Shown: positions 29,701 to 42,302, numbered from the stretch's first letter. The stretch: 64,000 nucleotides of DNA from Trichoplax sp. H2 (GCA_003344405.1 NOWV01000046.1:422954-486953), one strand, 5' to 3'. A program made the numbers and translations. The notes: a model not told the origin generated them from the sequence alone.

Positions 29701-31823
29701 ATTACAACGTCTATTAATAATATTATTCGCAACTTTGGGATAAGTATTATTTGCTGGAATATTGAAACGTAATGAGACATCATTAACTCATAGTGAATAC
29801 AGTAAAACCCGATTGCGACGCTATCCTGTTAATACTACTACAAAATGGAAAGAGTATAAAATTTAACTTACGAAATTTATTACTACTTCTCTTGCTTTTT
29901 CGAAAGGTGTAACCTGGCTTCCTGCTAGTTAAATACGAGAAGAGAAATAAGATGCCTTTCGTTCGCATTATTTGTTATGACTACTATATTGCGATAGAAA
30001 CAAAAAGTATACAGTACAACTTACCTGGTACTTCTAACGTTGCATCGGATCTGTTAAAGCTACTACTTGGGACTGAATGAATCTCTCTTTCATAACTGGT
30101 ACCGTTCATATAATAATTTTACATGAAAGTGAATATATTCATGCGAGAAGGATAGAATAAAATTGACTGTCATTAATAGAATTAAACCATAGCCTATATA
30201 ATTTAAGGATGAACTAATGCATTACACTGATGTATCACTATCACATTAAAACATTTATGGAAGTTACTGTATATGCATTTGTAATTCGAATAAGACACTA
30301 TCGACACTATACTATTGGTAATCATTGATTTATGACAAGTAATTATTAATTACTAATATCATGGTAATTAATTGAAATATTTATAAAATAATTAGATGCC
30401 ATCCGATTAGTAAAAAGTTGATAAATTATTGCTAAATTATTTGCTTAACAGGTATGAACTATTGAAGCATGATTTCTCTCTTTTACCCTATAGGCACTAT
30501 AGGCCATTCATATTATAACCTCTACCTGATAGCTTCTTTTTCATCTTTACTTTGTTTCATCAACCTTTCCAGTTCGGCATTTTTTGCCTGCAGAACTTGG
30601 AGTTGTTGATGTAGTGTTGAGGTATCGGTATTTTTAAAGCCTTCAAGTTGGCTAGCTGTAATCCATCATAAAAGTGGTCAGATTGCAATAATAATAATGT
30701 TATTTAGAAAGCTTTCATAATGCTTATTTTAAATACTACAATTTGATACAATTCAGCATGCCATACTGCTAAATATTTTATCAAGAATCTACGATTTCAT
30801 CATGCACTGTGAATACTTCATTGAATAAGATATTTGTAGGCTAATATAGATAGGATATTTTTTGGGTACATTCTCATAATAGATAATAATATATTATCTA
30901 TAAGGGAATCTTATAACGATATAATTATATTATATCGGGCTTATGTCAGACATTGTTCTCATATCTATAATATAATCAGCGAAAGTAAACATCATAAAGT
31001 AATATTTTTCATCAAAAACAACATAGAAGTTCACTCCATATATTATTATTGTACTACATGTAAGAAGCCCAAGTTTCCTGCATGCACTATAATACTATAT
31101 AAGTATGCTATCAATATGCCGCTAGACAACCAATACGTACAAGTACAGGATGCTAAATATGTCCTATTTTCTGATTAATGTTAAAAGCAATAAGCAAGAA
31201 TGGCAATGTATGATCTACATTACTCGAAAGTAAAATGGAATAATATCGCGGAGAAATATCAGGAATATACTGCAATGTTTAGATCGTCAAGTTGAATGTC
31301 AAGACAGCCTTTAGAAATTTAATAAGTAATCGATTAACTTTTAATTTTAGCGCTACTGTACAATTTATATAAGCGATCTATCGATCGCATCTACAAAAAG
31401 TATTATTATCATACCTAGCGCTTGATTTTCAATCATTGCCGAAACCAACTGCTCCTGCAGCTGCAATAATTGACTTTCGTAAATATCTTTCTCCTGATCA
31501 TCCCAGATCGTTTCAGTTTTCCCTGTGGAATGGCTATCTTCCGTTACATCGGCTATTCCTGCATTTCTATTAGCAGCGTGATGATGTTGCTGCTGGTCTT
31601 GATGGTTAGAATTGATGCTTTCATTATCGCTTTGATCTTCAAACTGTTCCATTTCTTCAGTTACAAAATCTGCTTGAAAATCATCGTCGTTACGGCTGCT
31701 ATTGCTAGTATTACTGTTGCGCTTGTCGTGATGACTATCGCTTTGGTTGATAGGATCAATTAAAGTTTCGTGATCGTCTCCTTTCTTCTTTCTTCTACGT
31801 ATTGCTTGTTTAACACTCAACAT
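26731..31823 (-). CDS. GRAMD4: GRAM domain-containing protein 4 (GRAMD4)
   Basis: Membrane protein with a C-terminal GRAM lipid-binding domain; the vertebrate protein is linked to mitochondria/ER and apoptosis. 19 exons on the minus strand: 31823-31415, 30655-30526, 30095-30025, 29924-29872, 29642-29557, 29465-29440, 29270-29179, 28834-28743, 28642-28588, 28493-28425, 28328-28285, 28217-28063, 28006-27948, 27870-27757, 27678-27588, 27503-27416, 27302-27206, 27045-26989, 26820-26731. They join to 625 residues (human about 578-611). Order: basic N-terminus starting MLSVKQAIRRRKKKG, acidic Asn/His/Gln-rich stretch, coiled coil (about 120-180), FYDFIADFLED, hydrophobic pair near 280-316 with VYMYCIWHG, second hydrophobic region near 395-430, the HRYDTIFRIWNSLPT signature, then the GRAM domain (about 500-612) with GWESGWRCVF and FGILYRDEAYDSIM. 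ATG 31823 was chosen because it matches the family N-terminus. Exon 6 is only 26 bases. Confidence 0.92.
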
Positions 31824-32593
31824 TGGATATCGGTAGCTCTGCAAGTAGATTGATTATAATCCATTAAAAATATTAGAAAAGAATGGAAAGTTAATTAAAC
31901 CGCACATAACTCTATAGTACTCCACTCTACTCTACTCCACTGTCATGATTGGTGGTCGTCTTTCTAATTAGAATTAATTTTCAGCGAATTTAAACAATAA
32001 ATTACTGTAGATAGCTATGACTATGTTATCGATTACGACAGAATAGCTACTCAAGATATTACAGCTAGCAAGTAGACGAAATTAATAGCAAGAATCGATT
32101 AATTCCTGAATGAAATTCGATGACTTTGTTGTCCTTGTTGGCCAAGAGAAATTTCTCTATTCCATCATGACGTCATGATGGCTGTACCATGCAGTCTGTT
32201 TAGATTGAGTTCTCAAATAATTACACCCAAAGGATGGCAAACATGGTATGAAATTGGCTATCATCCACTTACCCTAAAGTTTTTCCAGTACTCTATAAAT
32301 TGCTAAGTGCTCTGATCTGCTGTAACACTTAGAATATGGATCTGAATTATTTTTTTTCTATGCTGTCTTAGAAGAGATCGCCGCGGTAGTGCTATGGACT
32401 TGACTGTTATGGACTAATAGTAAGTACAGTAGAATCCTTTTTACCCAGTATGCGATCGAGTATAGTGGACAATACAGTAGACACTTCAAATAATGTTAGT
32501 ATGAATACCAGCGACAAAAGGATAGCTTGTATGAACAGCCGATTCCGGCCTCCCCTAGACTAGGTCGTCTAGTAGACTGGCTGTATGATACAG

Positions 32594-32836
32594 TTATAAA
32601 GTGCTAATTTGCATACATTCGATTATACAGTGTACAGTATTGCACCTTTTTCTCCATACTAAAAATTGTCCAAATTGAAATTCCCATTTCTGACATTTTT
32701 CCAGCAGGTCGATTAAAACTGCTGCAATCGAAACTCTTCCATTACTGTCGCAGTCTTGTTCATGGACTTCTAAAATCTCAGAAGATTCTGGGATTGTTAG
32801 AGGTCTATGAGATGCTATAGAGTATGATAATGACAT
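32594..32836 (-). CDS. Doubtful open frame (80 residues from ATG)
   Basis: The frame stays open further upstream to about 32941, but the only in-frame ATG of use is at 32836. It contains the block EVHEQDCDSNGRVSIAAVLI, which faintly resembles the hydrophobic-helix region of hotdog-fold thioesterases. That likeness is weak and rests on memory alone. The tail runs into a TACTG/CAGTA unit, which argues against a real C-terminus. It could be an exon of an unseen gene, a remnant or chance. Confidence 0.15.
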   Translation of the reverse strand: MSLSYSIASHRPLTIPESSEILEVHEQDCDSNGRVSIAAVLIDLLEKCQKWEFQFGQFLVWRKRCNTVHCIIECMQISTL

Positions 32837-32969
32837 TGATTGATATTCCAAGCTGGTAAAATCGAAATTGACTGCATTTACTGATGGAAAGTTTATTGCA
32901 TAACGATTGAATTTCGTTTTACTACGAGCTATTAAAACCAATCCAAATTTCTTACATTATCTTACAATG

Positions 32970-33202
32970 ATTGCATTTCTCTATAGCCTGATAAAATGAA
33001 CAATTTCTTCCATTACACTAAAGAAGTCCAATTGTACGATAATTCTATTTCTCTTGGGGAAAAGCGAATAAAATGGAAACTTCTTGCATTACAGTAGGAA
33101 GGTCTACTATACGATAATTGCATCTCTCTCTACGAAAAAAGCTAGTAAAAGGAAATTTTTGCAGTACTGTACAATACTGTAAAAAAGTCTATTTTCTAAC
33201 GA
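32970..33202. repeat. Three-unit tandem repeat (~72-86 bases)
   Basis: Units start at 32970, 33042 and 33117. Shared blocks are ATTGCATTTCTCT, AAAATGGAAACTTCTTGCATTAC, AGAAGTC and TACGATA. The third unit is longer because a TACTG/CAGTA palindrome sits inside it, suggesting the palindromic motif was inserted into or grew within an existing repeat. Confidence 0.8.
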
Positions 33203-33817
33203 TTGCAGTTAGCTAACGTCGGAATAAATGAATAGCATGCAATCAAATTTAAAGAGAATAAATTTTAGATATTAATGGGAATAGGGATCCCGTTACAACG
33301 GTACGTATACCCTCGAGCTAGATGTTAGCACAAAATATGGAAATCATATTATTTGAAGACATAGTAACACTGACTGCTTTCGCTTAGGGTGTCAAAAAAA
33401 CACAGAATAAAATTTTATTCTACACTATCGACATAATCGCTATCGTTCTACAATCTATCATGCATACGATTATATAATGTAGCTAATATTCATCTAATAA
33501 GTGAGGAAAATGATTACACAATTTGATAAAGAGATCGCTGCTAAGTCATATTCATTTAATACAATCAGTGCCATTATAAGATTACAAGAATAGAAACCAG
33601 AATCAAGTGCTGCAAATTCTAAGTCAAATTTATTGCTAAGCTATGAAATGGTTACTACCAGTACCATACGCCTATCAATGGACATCGCTATATCGCCCAT
33701 AAGATTCTATAACGCTAATATAATCACTTATTTAAGTAAATCACTAAGCACAATAGCGCCAATAGACCAACAATACTACTAAATACTCGAATAGTCCAGG
33801 TCGAGTAAAATGAGTAT

Positions 33818-36800
33818 TTAGTTCTGATGTGGCTCCCATTGATAAGTACCGGAATAGATATAGCCGCTGTCCGATGCCATCTTATCTGAGGCTTCCGGTC
33901 CACGACTAAAAAATCGTAATTAAATGTTCAAGTATTAACTTATCATCATTTATCCTTTTTATTAACAGTACAACGCCGTTGCTATTACAACTACACAAAC
34001 CTGCCATATCTATATTTATGTAACTCGGGATTTCCCTGTTCAATTTGGTGTAAGATAGGAGTAAATATTCTCCAAGCTTCAGCTAGCTCGTCGCTATATA
34101 CATATAAGCAGAATTAAGAAAAATTTTAGCTCTGCTAATCTGACTATATTCTGTCGTCGTTCCTGATATTATTTGCAGTTGGACAATTTTATGAATCGAT
34201 AGCCAAATAAAATAATCAATAAATAGCGTAAAAGTGTTGTTTTACCTTCTTACAAAATTTCCTTGAGTACCAGCAAAGACATCCAACAAAAGACGTTCAT
34301 AAGCATCAGGCACATAGGCATCTTTGTATCTGGACTTGTACGTTAAATCAAGCTCAGATTCCATAGGCCTAAATATCATTCCTGGGCTTTTCAACATCAT
34401 CTTCATGTAAATAGCCTGTAAGTAATATTAAGGTCAGGATAATTCGATGCTTTAACCTAAATCACCTTCCTTAATTGATTAACTTACTTCATTAGGTTGA
34501 ACACGGATGACCAGTTCGTTACGCTGGCAGGCACCGTTAAATATATCACCAGGTACGTCACGGAATTGTATTCTTACTTCTGCTTTCCTCTCGTTCAAAG
34601 CTATAATCAAAACAGCGTAATACTGCATTATTATCCACGCTTTTATAAAGTAAGAATCTCCTTAAATTAGAAATACAACGATTATTATCAGCAGAATCTG
34701 TAATATTATTTAACTAACCTTTACCACATTTCATGATAAACGGGACGCCTATTGATTTAGAAAGAAAAGAAATTGATTAGCCTACACCCTTTTTCAATAT
34801 TTCGTGCAACACATAACTAATGATTAAATATCGGTAACGCTATACGATAATGATATCATGTAAGTTACCATCCCATCTTTCATTTTTGACATAGCATATA
34901 GACATGGCATAAGTAGGTGTGTTAGAGCCTGGCGGTACTGTGGGATCATCTAAGTAGCCGTTCTTAGCATCGCCAGTTCCTTCTGGATCACCAACGTATT
35001 GGCCAAGGATAGTATTTTCTAACTTAATTGCTTGCATATTTTTTAACACCTTAACTTTTTCATCTCTTAAATCATTAGAATTTATGGAGCAAGGTTTTTC
35101 CATTGCAACTAGGCAAAGGATTTGCAATAAGTGATTCTGCATAACATCTCTAGATTGATTCATAACAAATATTAAGGATTTTACGAATTAGAAATACAAC
35201 ACATATTGCGTATTGTTACAATTATATGCGCAATGGCATAATTGATTTTCGACATATTAATTAATTATACGCGCATATTATTACATAGTGTAAATAGTAT
35301 AATATAGAAAATCGAAGCATGAAAATTGAAATAGCACCTTATTATGCCGAATTCATCGAAATATCCGCCTCTTCCTTGTGTACCAAACGGCTCTTTAAAT
35401 GTGATCATAACACTTGAAACACTATCACGATTCCAAATTGGTCCATAAATTCGGTTGCCAAATCGCAGCATCAAAATATTTTGAACCATTTCCTTCCCAA
35501 GATAATGATCAATACGATACAGTTCTTCTTCTCTAAAGAGGCCAGAAAGATGATTTGACAACTCATTCGAGGATTGGAGATCCTTTCCAAAAGGTTTTTC
35601 CACAATAATGCGATTATATCCGCTAATTGACAATAAATTAATAAAAATATTTGTATGATGGCTGGAATAAATTTTATTTTATTGTCAAATTCCTTGCGTT
35701 CAAAAACCATGCAATCGTGCAGTAATATTCTCGTTCTACTACAAGTTGAGGATATATCTGTATATTAATGTTGTCCGTACACGCACAATTTTTGCGCAAA
35801 TAACGTAGAGTAATTGACTCTTTTCGAAAATGTAGTTAATGGTGAATAGAAAATACCTCCCAGACATGCAAGTATGTCTAACGTTTGATGTAACGTCTTG
35901 AAATACGGATGGAGGTAGGGCTAAGTAAAATATTCTATTTCCTTTTTTATTCGTTTCAATTTTCTTGACATGATCGTTGAGGTTACTGAAGTAGCTTCTA
36001 TCGGTATAAGAGCCTGCTACATAAGAGCAGCGCTCGAAGAATTTTTCAACTCGCTCTTCCTCTCCCTTGCGGACCTGAGTATTAGTATACCTACATGAGA
36101 TACTATCTAGAAATTCTTATTGTTTCATGAACTGACTTTTCACAGTTATTATTTATTTTATTGTTTATATAACTACAAATGGGCTACTTATGCTAAATCT
36201 ACAGTACATACTACATAACCTAGTAAAATCTGTAATATTATAATTACATTAAGCTTTATAAGTTTACAGCTTCACAATCCTACTCGATGAACATAAAAGT
36301 ATACAGTAATGTTGCTGATAATTATAATATAAAACTTTTCGTCTTAAATATCATGCTATATACTGGCAGATTATATTCTACAAGTATTCTCAGCACATGA
36401 GAGTTATGAGTAGCAATGTAATAAACTGAAGTTAAGTACAGTATAAAAATAAAACAGATACAGTATACATTTAAGACAGAACACAAGTTAGAAGACTAAC
36501 CTTTAAAAATGGCTGAATGCGGGAGCGCAATTCAGTCATACTCAAATGGGACCTAGCATAACCAACAAACCAAGTATTTTCTGGTACTAAAGCATCACGG
36601 TAAAGCAACCTATGGTAGCAATTGCGATATTGAATACAGTGTATTTTAGCATCAATCGTTAGCAAAAAGTTATAACGCTACTGCACTGGCTACGCCTAAT
36701 ATGATATTTACACAGCAAACCGTTAAGAGCCGGTAATAGGGTGGACTACTAGACCAATTTTTGAATGGTCCGCAGTAAGAAGTATATATGTACGCGTAAA

Positions 36801-38455
36801 TACAGTACTACTGAGTTATACAAGAATTGTATTTATCAGCTTACGTATAATAATATACTTGTAGTGTATGAGGGAAAAAGGACTGATAATTAATTATTAG
36901 TTTACTACAATTAAATTCGTAAGAGATAACGGAAAAACAAATGAAAAATTATATGTCCCAGTCAATAGGATGATCAAGCAAGTGGTATCGTAGAAGTCTT
37001 ACCATAGCGTTGGATAAATTTTCTTCTTTGCAAGATCACCCTTTGATAAATCGATTATACGAGCAGCAATTATTAGAATGTAATGAGTAAGCGAGAACAA
37101 TAGTTATAACTTTGTACCAAGTAAATACGCATCTGTCCTTTTGTGAATAGAGGCACGCATTTACGTTTGTATCCATATAGATATTGTGCAATCGTATATA
37201 ACTGATTAGTTACTGTTTTTAGAATCTCGTGCTGGATGCACTGTTAGTAAGCTACATTACGATGTCAAAACAAATAGGCATCATGCCGAGGATCAACCTC
37301 AAACCATCAATATCTACGCTACAGGTGCTATAACTTGTAATATAACATATATATATAATACCCTTAATCTCGATCGAAATACGTAACCTTTGCAGATAAA
37401 ACCGGAACATTAATTGAAATATAGATACAACATCAACAGCAAAATTTCATTCACAATTAATAAAGAAAAACTCATGATAGCATTTAAACCCATCAAAGCC
37501 GCTCATGTATGCAACTATTGTAGTGTATAATGCTAAAACTTCAGAGTTTATACAGCATTCCATTTGACTGTCGAGAATTAACAATATTGCAAATCGCGAT
37601 TGCAGATTGACAGTAAATACAATACAGCGATAGCTGCGCCGCTACGAAAAGTGTGAAAGTTAATACAGCAGTTAACTGAATTTAAATAGCTGACTATGAA
37701 TTTTGCTTAAAACGTTCGGTTACTTTTGAGCTCGGTACTTGACATACGAATATAAGATTTGGTAGAAATCTTCAGAGTTCAAGTCTCCTAATATGAGAGA
37801 TGACTATCTGCATGCATTCGCTATACGGATCATATCGATATATTCGATCGCTGAGTATGACTTGCTACAGAACTACCTATACAGAACTAAAGGAAAAGCT
37901 TCCATTTTAGCTGCAATTATGAAGGCAACTGTCAGCTACATCAACATCGTATCTTTTCTACGTCCATTATGCCACGAGTACATCTGCGCTACTGTACTGT
38001 ACGTACAGCAAGACTTTTTGAGCACAATAAAAATGATTGAAGTCTATGGAGAACTTATAATTTGTTTTCCATATACTTTACTGCTGCATCAAAATAAATT
38101 AGGAATTAGGCATACTCGACCGAGCTTCGATCGCTATATACCTGTCTTTACTTATAATCATTATTAACAATTCAATTAATTAATTAATTATGCACTAACA
38201 GGGCTGGATGTCAATACTGCGACGTGATGCATGGCGTAGTCGAAGAGTAAAATAATTCAGTACAACGATAAATGGTATAAGCATCATGTGCAATAGTGCC
38301 TACACAGATTTTGAATTCTTATGCAAGCACAATATCAGCTAGCTATCGCTACCTACCGATGCTCCTAAAACCAAAACGCAATAACATTGATCTTCACTCT
38401 GTTTCTTTAGCACAGTAGGATCTTCTAAAGGTATCGGAGAATCTGCCTTGCTCAT
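33818..38455 (-). CDS. G6PD: Glucose-6-phosphate 1-dehydrogenase
   Basis: Cytosolic enzyme that oxidises glucose 6-phosphate with NADP+ to 6-phosphogluconolactone, the first and rate-limiting step of the oxidative pentose phosphate pathway. 11 exons on the minus strand: 38455-38357, 37040-37003, 36609-36501, 36074-35857, 35622-35338, 35149-34869, 34748-34719, 34600-34488, 34415-34246, 34093-34001, 33905-33818. They join to 507 residues (human 515). The coenzyme motif GASGDLAKK (31-39) is split across exons 1 and 2. EKPFGKD is at 163-169, and the substrate/catalytic signature RIDHYLGKE at 191-199 carries the essential Asp-His and Lys198. Also visible are GYLDDPTVP and the C-terminal structural NADP region (YSGTYQW). 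Intron 1 is 1.3 kb, by far the longest in the gene. ATG 38455 gives a short N-terminus in line with the family. Confidence 0.97.
38174..38190. repeat. (AATT)n microsatellite in G6PD intron 1
   Basis: About four perfect AATT units within the first intron of G6PD. Confidence 0.85.
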
Positions 38456-38697
38456 GGTGATGCGATCGAACGTTAATCTACAGCAATTTCAATTTTACAG
38501 AAGTTATCAGTGCAACAATTATCTTATTTTATTCATTACAGTAAATGTAGCAAATCGATCAAAGAATATTTCCTACTTCGTCAATGGAATGACACAGCAC
38601 TTTGCAAGCAGCTTGTTGTTGATTGTGTTGTCGTTTGGAGAAAATTGATTAATTAAAGCGATGGTGCAAGTGAAAATTGCCTATCACTCAGTATGGC

Positions 38698-40130
38698 TGT
38701 ACACGGTACAGTCTTGCTCGGCAGGGCTGATTCTGACTGTACAGTATATTGTCTTGCCAATAGTGTAAACAATAAGAGCGAGTGAGAAGTTCGAAAAAAA
38801 CTTTTTTTCATTCTTTGTACAAACTCTACTGTTGCAGTACTGTACTTTACACTGTCCAGTATCAGTCTCGTTTTTTGGAGCAGATTGGTAGTGAATTCTT
38901 CAAAGTCCGGTGATGTTTACCCTAGTGGAGGTGAGGACAGAGGTTATTCGATGCAAGGTTGCTCCTATGTAAATAACTAAGTGATCTTTTAGTAGGGGAT
39001 CAGCTGAAATCAAGCTGATGGCCGGTTATGTGTACAGTACAGTATTTACGTCTCGTAAGAGCTTGTACTGTACACTGTACACTATGTACTGTACGTACTG
39101 TACAGTATGTCCATGATAATGGTACTAACTACTAACTGTAAGTAAAGTTTATTATTTTCAGATGGGTGTCCAGCCATCCGTTTTTCATCGTTGGAGGCAA
39201 GCCACTTTGATGAAGGTAATAATAGTACTGTAATTTAGCTTACGTTCAAAGCTGATATATAATCGTACATCCCGTGCTTCAGTTTTGAACTGTACACTAA
39301 ATTACTATTACCTCCATCATGGTGACTTGTCAGCTACATTACTGTACCAGTGTACCTCTGTACGGAAAACGGATGACAGGACACACATCTGAAAATGATG
39401 AGTACAGTACAGTACAGTCACGAACCACTAAATGCTGTACACCCCCGTTAGAAGGATATCTCCGATGATACACTGTACTTCTCGGAAAGTATTTTGTACG
39501 TAGTCTATGGTGCTGTAGTAAATGCGTGCACTAATGAATCTACTGTTACACGAACTTAATTACTGTAGTGTACAGTACAGTACTGTAAGTGTGAACGGCG
39601 CATGTACTGTACAGTGTACGCTGTACAGTATGTAAGCCGCCGCTTTTCAATACAATAATGTCATAACTTATAAGAATAGGAGCTAATACTGTACATGCGC
39701 AGCTCACACTTATAACGCAATGTACTGTAGTTAGTTTTACTATAACTTCAACTACTGTACTGTACTGTTTCAATTTCTTTTCTCCAAGCTAATTGAGAGT
39801 AGTACGAACCTTCAATACGGTTGTTAGTACGGTATTGACTCTGCAGTACTGTACTGTACACAACACGTGGTACAGTACTGTGTACAGTAGAGACCCTTAT
39901 TTTAGAATCCTATTGTTGATTGTTGAATGGCTTTTCGTCTCAATTAACTAATAAGTGACAGCTCTTCGTCCGTTTCAGATTTCAATAGTTGTGTTCAGTT
40001 CTGCTACAGTACATTATGTACTGTACTGTGCCACGTGTTTGTACTGCACTGTACAGTACAGTACAGTACAGTACAGCCAATCGTACTGTAGCTTCAGAAC
40101 TTCTGAAGCACTGTACACTGTACACTACTC
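38698..40130. repeat. Palindromic TACTG/CAGTA cluster between divergent G6PD and hexosaminidase D
   Basis: This is the densest region in the window, with blocks at about 38698-38750, 38835-38860, 39030-39115, 39400-39420, 39560-39640, 39755-39770, 39845-39890 and 40005-40130. The block at 40045-40075 is a nearly pure (CAGTA)n run. It fills most of the 2.2 kb shared 5' region between two divergent genes, so it overlaps whatever promoters they have. Open frames in this interval run through the repeats on both strands and are not credible genes. Confidence 0.88.
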
Positions 40131-40618
40131 TAACAATAGAGTACCAGCGACTTCCATAACTTTCCCTTCCTAAAGTCTGAAGAGTGAGAGACCTTAACAC
40201 TTGGGTCAGTAGAGTGAGGCTGTATAGTAAGCTCCATCCCTAATGAATGCCAGCAGAGGAAGCGTGCAAACTAACCAAGAACATTTATTAATTAACGTTC
40301 TACTCTACCATCATTGATTGTATTGGCCGGCTTCTCTAAATTATAAGAAGTTAGTTGGATTAGTTGGACGGTTGCTGTACTGATCTACGTAGTTATCGAT
40401 TCTTCTAAATACCAACCGAATAATGCGGATATCGAGTTGTAAATACGTCTGTTAACTTCTACAGTAGATAGTAGGTAGATACCGTGTCCGGAGAAGAGTT
40501 TACTTCTTCATTGAGCTTGGAATGTAATCTAGTCATATTGTTTTAATAAGTGATACGAATCTAGAAATTAACATACTTGTACAATAATAGACTGCGCTGA
40601 ATTGGGGTTAACTAAGCT

Positions 40619-42193
40619 ATGCTTCGTGAACTGAAATGGAAACTGCTTCGCTTTATCAGGTTGAACGCTTCAAATGCAAAATTTGGATTATTCATTGTCC
40701 TACTGGTCTTGACGACTTTGTTATACGCCTATCTCAACGCTTCTGATAGTGTTATCATTGCTTTTAATAATGGCCACCTTAACAACGTTGATAAGCTCGA
40801 GATGGACGTTAAAATATACGATCATGATGGTCCACATCAGTTCAAAGGAAAAAAGATCGTCCACTTGGATTTAAAGGGCGCTCCCCCCAAGCTAAGTTAC
40901 TATAAACCTTTCTTTTCAATAATGGCCTCACTAGGCGTTGACGGTATCCTAATGGAATACGAGGATATGTTCCCTTATTCCGGTAGCATGGAGGTCATTA
41001 GGCGTGAAGAAGCTTATACTAATGAAGAAATAGAAACTATTAAACGTTGGGCAGAGGAAAAGAATTTAGAACTCATTCCTCTTGTTCAAACATTTGGCCA
41101 TTTAGAATTTGTATTAAAACATGACAAATTTAGTTCCTTGAGTGAAATTCCAAAACCTCGTCGTGCAATTTGTCCATCGAACCATCAATCCCTTGTAATG
41201 CTCAAGGAGCTTATTGATCAGGTCATGACGTCACATCCACACACCAAATACTTTCATGTTGGAGGTGACGAGGTATACGAACTTGCTAAATGCGCAAAGT
41301 GTAAGGAACACAATTTATCTAGGAAAGAGATTTATGTCCGCCATGTCATAGCTGTTTACAAATATATAAAATCAAAGTGGCCAAATGTAAATGTGCTATT
41401 TTGGGAAGATATGATTAGAACGTGGACAATACCGGAAATGGAAAAATTGAAAGGACTTGTACCAATGGTTTGGGCATATCGTCGCAACCTGGATGATGCT
41501 TTTCCTGATAATATGTGGGAAAACTACGAGAAAGTGTTTCAAACTGTTTGGATTGCAAGTGCCTTTAAGGGAGCATTGGCACCTGACAATGACCTTGTTC
41601 CAATTGATTATCATACTTCTAACCATTTATCTTGGATGAAAATTATTAAATTCTATCAAAAGATCAAGTTTGAAGGTATAGCAGTTACTGGGTGGTCTCG
41701 TTTCGATCATTACCAACCATTATGTGAGTTGCTTCCAGCCGGAATCCCATCGCTAGCATTATGCATTGGCATCTTAAATTTCGGAAACCTTAACAATCAA
41801 CTAGTTCGGAAGGTATCGAATGCTTTTCGATGTCAGAAAAATATCTCTTTAAGTTTTAGCTTTCAGGACTATATCCAGGAGAAGTGTCACTTTCCTGGAA
41901 GTAAAACATTTGCAATTATCAGTAAATGGAAGGTCATTTATAGTGATCTCATGGTACTTCGAAGATTTTTTAACGATCCGATGGGCTACCATGTTTACAA
42001 AGACAAAGCAATCCTGGCTGAACCTAAGAAGAGTATTCGAGAATTAGATCAGCGAATAAATGCTTTTATACCAGAAGCAACTTTGGCTTTAAATGAGATA
42101 TATTATCCAAATACGGTGAATGAATGGGTAGCATCGAAGAAAAAAGCAGCTAAAGACCTCTTAATTTCTCTACAGCAATATTCATCAAATTGA
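40619..42193 (+). CDS. HEXD: Hexosaminidase D-like GH20 glycosidase, membrane-anchored (copy 1)
   Basis: GH20 family beta-N-acetylhexosaminidase of the hexosaminidase D type, cleaving terminal GalNAc/GlcNAc from glycans. A single uninterrupted frame of 524 residues. A hydrophobic segment at about 23-40 after a basic N-terminus predicts a type II membrane anchor, which vertebrate HEXD (nucleo-cytoplasmic) is not known for. Conserved blocks: VHLDLKGAPPK (81-91), EYEDMFPY (about 113-120), PLVQTFGHLEFVLKH (about 154-168), the catalytic Asp-Glu pair in HVGGDEVYEL (Asp217, Glu218), ASAFKGAL, TGWSRFDHY and CELLPAGIPSLALC. No intron, unlike its multi-exon neighbours. A related copy lies 3.6 kb downstream on the same strand, so this is a tandem duplication. 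An in-frame ATG at 40619 starts the basic-plus-hydrophobic leader. Confidence 0.93.
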   Translation: MLRELKWKLLRFIRLNASNAKFGLFIVLLVLTTLLYAYLNASDSVIIAFNNGHLNNVDKLEMDVKIYDHDGPHQFKGKKIVHLDLKGAPPKLSYYKPFFSIMASLGVDGILMEYEDMFPYSGSMEVIRREEAYTNEEIETIKRWAEEKNLELIPLVQTFGHLEFVLKHDKFSSLSEIPKPRRAICPSNHQSLVMLKELIDQVMTSHPHTKYFHVGGDEVYELAKCAKCKEHNLSRKEIYVRHVIAVYKYIKSKWPNVNVLFWEDMIRTWTIPEMEKLKGLVPMVWAYRRNLDDAFPDNMWENYEKVFQTVWIASAFKGALAPDNDLVPIDYHTSNHLSWMKIIKFYQKIKFEGIAVTGWSRFDHYQPLCELLPAGIPSLALCIGILNFGNLNNQLVRKVSNAFRCQKNISLSFSFQDYIQEKCHFPGSKTFAIISKWKVIYSDLMVLRRFFNDPMGYHVYKDKAILAEPKKSIRELDQRINAFIPEATLALNEIYYPNTVNEWVASKKKAAKDLLISLQQYSSN

Positions 42194-42292
42194 CCCTCAA
42201 CTGTGATATATTGACGGGAAACGCACATTTATTTATTTATCTTTAGTTATCTTGCTGGATATCATATCACGTGCTATACATTATACGTTGTC

Positions 42293-42302
42293 AATAAATA
42301 AA
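42293..42302 (+). terminator. Candidate polyadenylation signal of hexosaminidase D copy 1
   Basis: Two overlapping AATAAA hexamers lie about 100 bases after the stop codon, a normal distance for an animal polyadenylation signal. Use is inferred, not shown. Confidence 0.5.

Larger units (their letters stand above)
31824..33817. other. GRAMD4 5' flank and G6PD 3' flank
   Basis: Contains scattered TACTG/CAGTA units (about 32400-32475, 32622-32645, 33165-33182), a three-unit tandem repeat at 32970-33202 and an open frame of doubtful status at 32594-32836. No other gene was recognised. Confidence 0.55.

Noticed and set aside
31470-31763. Open frame of 97 codons on the plus strand
   Set aside because: It is antisense to the first coding exon of GRAMD4, which has clear family similarity on the minus strand.
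37793-38167. Open frame of 124 codons on the plus strand
   Set aside because: It lies inside intron 1 of G6PD on the opposite strand. No recognisable domain, and its length is within chance for 1.3 kb of intron.
39546-40200. Open frames on both strands upstream of hexosaminidase D
   Set aside because: They are translations of the palindromic GTAC clusters, which stay open on both strands because the repeat lacks stop codons in several frames.
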